Source: a bacterium (GTDB lineage: Bacteria; Bacteroidota; Ignavibacteria; Kapaibacteriales; UBA961). From it: 7,711 bases of DNA. The stretch spans positions 1 through 7,711 of the forward strand of contig JALHLL010000172.1 of the NCBI GenBank assembly GCA_022844575.1. Direction: 5' to 3'. Positions 6,551-7,711 of this stretch are shown piece by piece. The notes beneath the pieces are model-generated. The model was not told the origin of the DNA. It ran no database searches and saw nothing but the letters and a program-made list of their open reading frames with translations. Within the stretch, counting starts at the first letter, position 1; every line of letters starts with the position of its first letter. Position numbers and translations under genes: made by a program.

Positions 6551-7332
6551 ACTTCGGCTGAAGGTAAAGAAATCGGCATATCTATTAGTAAACGTTGTGA
6601 CCGATAGTTAAGTCGTTTATCTAAATGAAAACTGAAATATTGAGTCATAAAATCTACAAGACGCGCTTTCACCATTTCTTGTATGTGAATTGTATGTACC
6701 AATGATAAATTATAGGAACAAAGCATATTCACAATATCCAACTCCTGTGCCGTAAGTCGGTAACCTGAAGCATATTGCGAAGTTTCGGCAGATAAAATAC
6801 CACCATTTGCAATGGACATAACATAATGATGAGACGGTTCGGCAATAATAGGAGAACCCGTATCTAAAAATGTTTCCGCTTCCACCATAAAACCCATCAG
6901 TTTTGCAAGCTGGAATTGAAACCACAATGAAAATGCAAATTCATTACCTTCGGTATTATTAAGTTCTTGTAGCGTTGCATGGAGAGTAGCAAACAATTCA
7001 ACGTGGGGCATATCGTTCACTTGCGTCAGATTCACTGCTTCTACAATTGTAAGTGCTGCCGTCAGTTTTTCATAATCGGAAGCTAAACGACGCATCGGCG
7101 TAATAATTTCCGCCTTTCCTAAAGTATGCAATTCCCTTTGAGGTTTTTTATAAATAGTAAGCGAGCTAAATGATAAAGGTTCCAAACTGCTACCATACTT
7201 GCTTTTAGGGTTTCTTGCACCTTTTGCAATAAGCGATACCTTTCCCTCATCGCGTGTAAACGCAACCAGTATCTTACTCGAATCGCTGAACTTTCGGCTA
7301 TGGAGTATTATTGCGTCCGTCGTTATTATCAT
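6547..7332 (-). CDS. recO: DNA repair protein RecO
   Basis: RecO acts in the RecFOR pathway, binding SSB-coated single-stranded DNA and loading RecA at gaps. From the ATG at 7332 the protein has 261 residues, close to the usual 240-260. It opens with the family's N-terminal OB-fold, MIITTDAIILHSRKFSDSSK (1-20), then VAFTRDEGKVSLIAKGARNP (23-42) and SKYGSSLEPLSF (44-55). The middle and C-terminal parts are helical, ending MTQYFSFHLDKRLNYRSQRLL (about 230-250). The frame extends to 7404, but those 24 residues are cysteine- and aromatic-rich and lie before the conserved RecO start, so I exclude them. The paired CxxC zinc ligands of many RecO proteins are absent: the corresponding region (FLDTGSPII) has no cysteine, as in E. 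coli RecO. The stop overlaps the downstream start by ATGA, making recO the probable head of a three-gene operon. Confidence 0.92.
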   Translation of the reverse strand: MIITTDAIILHSRKFSDSSKILVAFTRDEGKVSLIAKGARNPKSKYGSSLEPLSFSSLTIYKKPQRELHTLGKAEIITPMRRLASDYEKLTAALTIVEAVNLTQVNDMPHVELFATLHATLQELNNTEGNEFAFSLWFQFQLAKLMGFMVEAETFLDTGSPIIAEPSHHYVMSIANGGILSAETSQYASGYRLTAQELDIVNMLCSYNLSLVHTIHIQEMVKARLVDFMTQYFSFHLDKRLNYRSQRLLIDMPISLPSAEV

Positions 7333-7351
7333 GTTCAGTATAGTTTTTAGG

Positions 7352-7387
7352 TATATGACCGTATGTACAATTCTCATACACCATATA
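7352..7387. repeat. Nested inverted repeat just upstream of recO
   Basis: TATATG (7352-7357) pairs with CATATA (7382-7387), and inside it GTATG (7361-7365) pairs with CATAC (7375-7379) around a nine-base loop, with a small internal loop between. It ends about 20 bases before the recO ATG, so it could be an operator or a leader hairpin. The stems are AT-rich and weak, and there is no adjoining T-run to make it a terminator. Confidence 0.3.
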
Positions 7388-7458
7388 AAACACCCATTCT
7401 GCAAACTACGAATTTTTACGGAACTTTATTTGAGTCGGTTTTTGTAATTCCGGCTTGT

Positions 7459-7711
7459 TTAATAACGCAAAGGTATTGACTTCATCTCATCGGTATTAAG
7501 CCAATGTTTAGGAACACTTTCTCTGATAACTGCAGTTAGTGCTTCTATAATCTTTCTTTTTATCATACTTCGGTGATATACTACGGAGATTGTTCGAGCA
7601 GGTATAGGGGAAGTGAATGGTCTTATCCGTAGCAATTCCTCCTCATTAAGCGTAGCAACGGAAAGCTCCGGTAATAAAGTAGCGCATTTTCCTATATCCG
7701 TAAGGCGTTTT
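7459..7711 (-). CDS. oxyR: LysR-family transcriptional regulator, OxyR type, C-terminal part
   Basis: The frame enters from the right edge and stops at TAA (7461-7459), giving the last 83 residues. The segment ATLLPELSVATLNEEELLRI, then RPFTSPIPARTISVVYHRSM and KRKIIEALTAVIRESVP, is the typical end of an OxyR-like LysR effector domain: a 'LLPEL' turn, then R-x-F-x-x-P-x-P-x-R-x-I before the last strand and helix. OxyR is a cytoplasmic peroxide-sensing activator whose redox cysteines and N-terminal helix-turn-helix would lie outside the window, so peroxide sensing cannot be confirmed; another LysR member is possible. One cysteine (residue 9 of the visible part) lies in GKCATLLPE, probably not the redox site. 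recO starts 126 bases downstream on the same strand, and no strong terminator is visible between them. Confidence 0.75.
   Translation of the reverse strand, partial: KRLTDIGKCATLLPELSVATLNEEELLRIRPFTSPIPARTISVVYHRSMIKRKIIEALTAVIRESVPKHWLNTDEMKSIPLRY

Noticed and set aside
7199..7447. Plus-strand frame of 82 codons
   Set aside because: It lies opposite the conserved N-terminus of RecO and its leader; no independent support.

Overview
The window is AT-rich and carries ten genes, all on the minus strand; the first and last run off the edges. Family resemblances, the near absence of Shine-Dalgarno motifs and one promoter-like site of the Bacteroidota type suggest a member of the Bacteroidota/Chlorobiota (FCB) group. 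This is inferred from protein style, because no rRNA or other phylogenetic marker is present.

Reading in the direction of transcription (right to left), the window opens with the last 83 residues of a LysR-family regulator of the OxyR type (7711-7459). A housekeeping cluster follows: recO (recombination mediator), a DUF21/CBS/CorC-HlyC membrane protein (hemolysin or CNNM family) and plsY (glycerol-3-phosphate acyltransferase). RecO and the membrane protein share an ATGA stop/start overlap, and plsY follows after 24 bases, so the three are probably one operon joining DNA repair, ion homeostasis or envelope function, and phospholipid synthesis. About 300 bases with no convincing gene come next, then a stand-alone B12-binding-domain radical SAM protein.

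The left third is a looser run of small accessory genes separated by gaps of about 35-130 bases: a zinc-free medium-chain oxidoreductase, a TfoX-N-like protein, two unrelated SRPBCC (START-like) proteins, and the start of a conserved hypothetical protein, probably of HEAT/ARM fold. These look like soluble small-molecule or stress genes with separate or weakly coupled transcription.

I found no CRISPR array, tRNA, rRNA, insertion sequence, phage gene or toxin-antitoxin pair, and nothing that makes a clear case for a new multigene system. The points most worth a second look are the radical SAM protein of unknown function (with an ambiguous start), the altered PlsY motifs, and two weak families of short repeated upstream motifs that might be operators or promoter elements.
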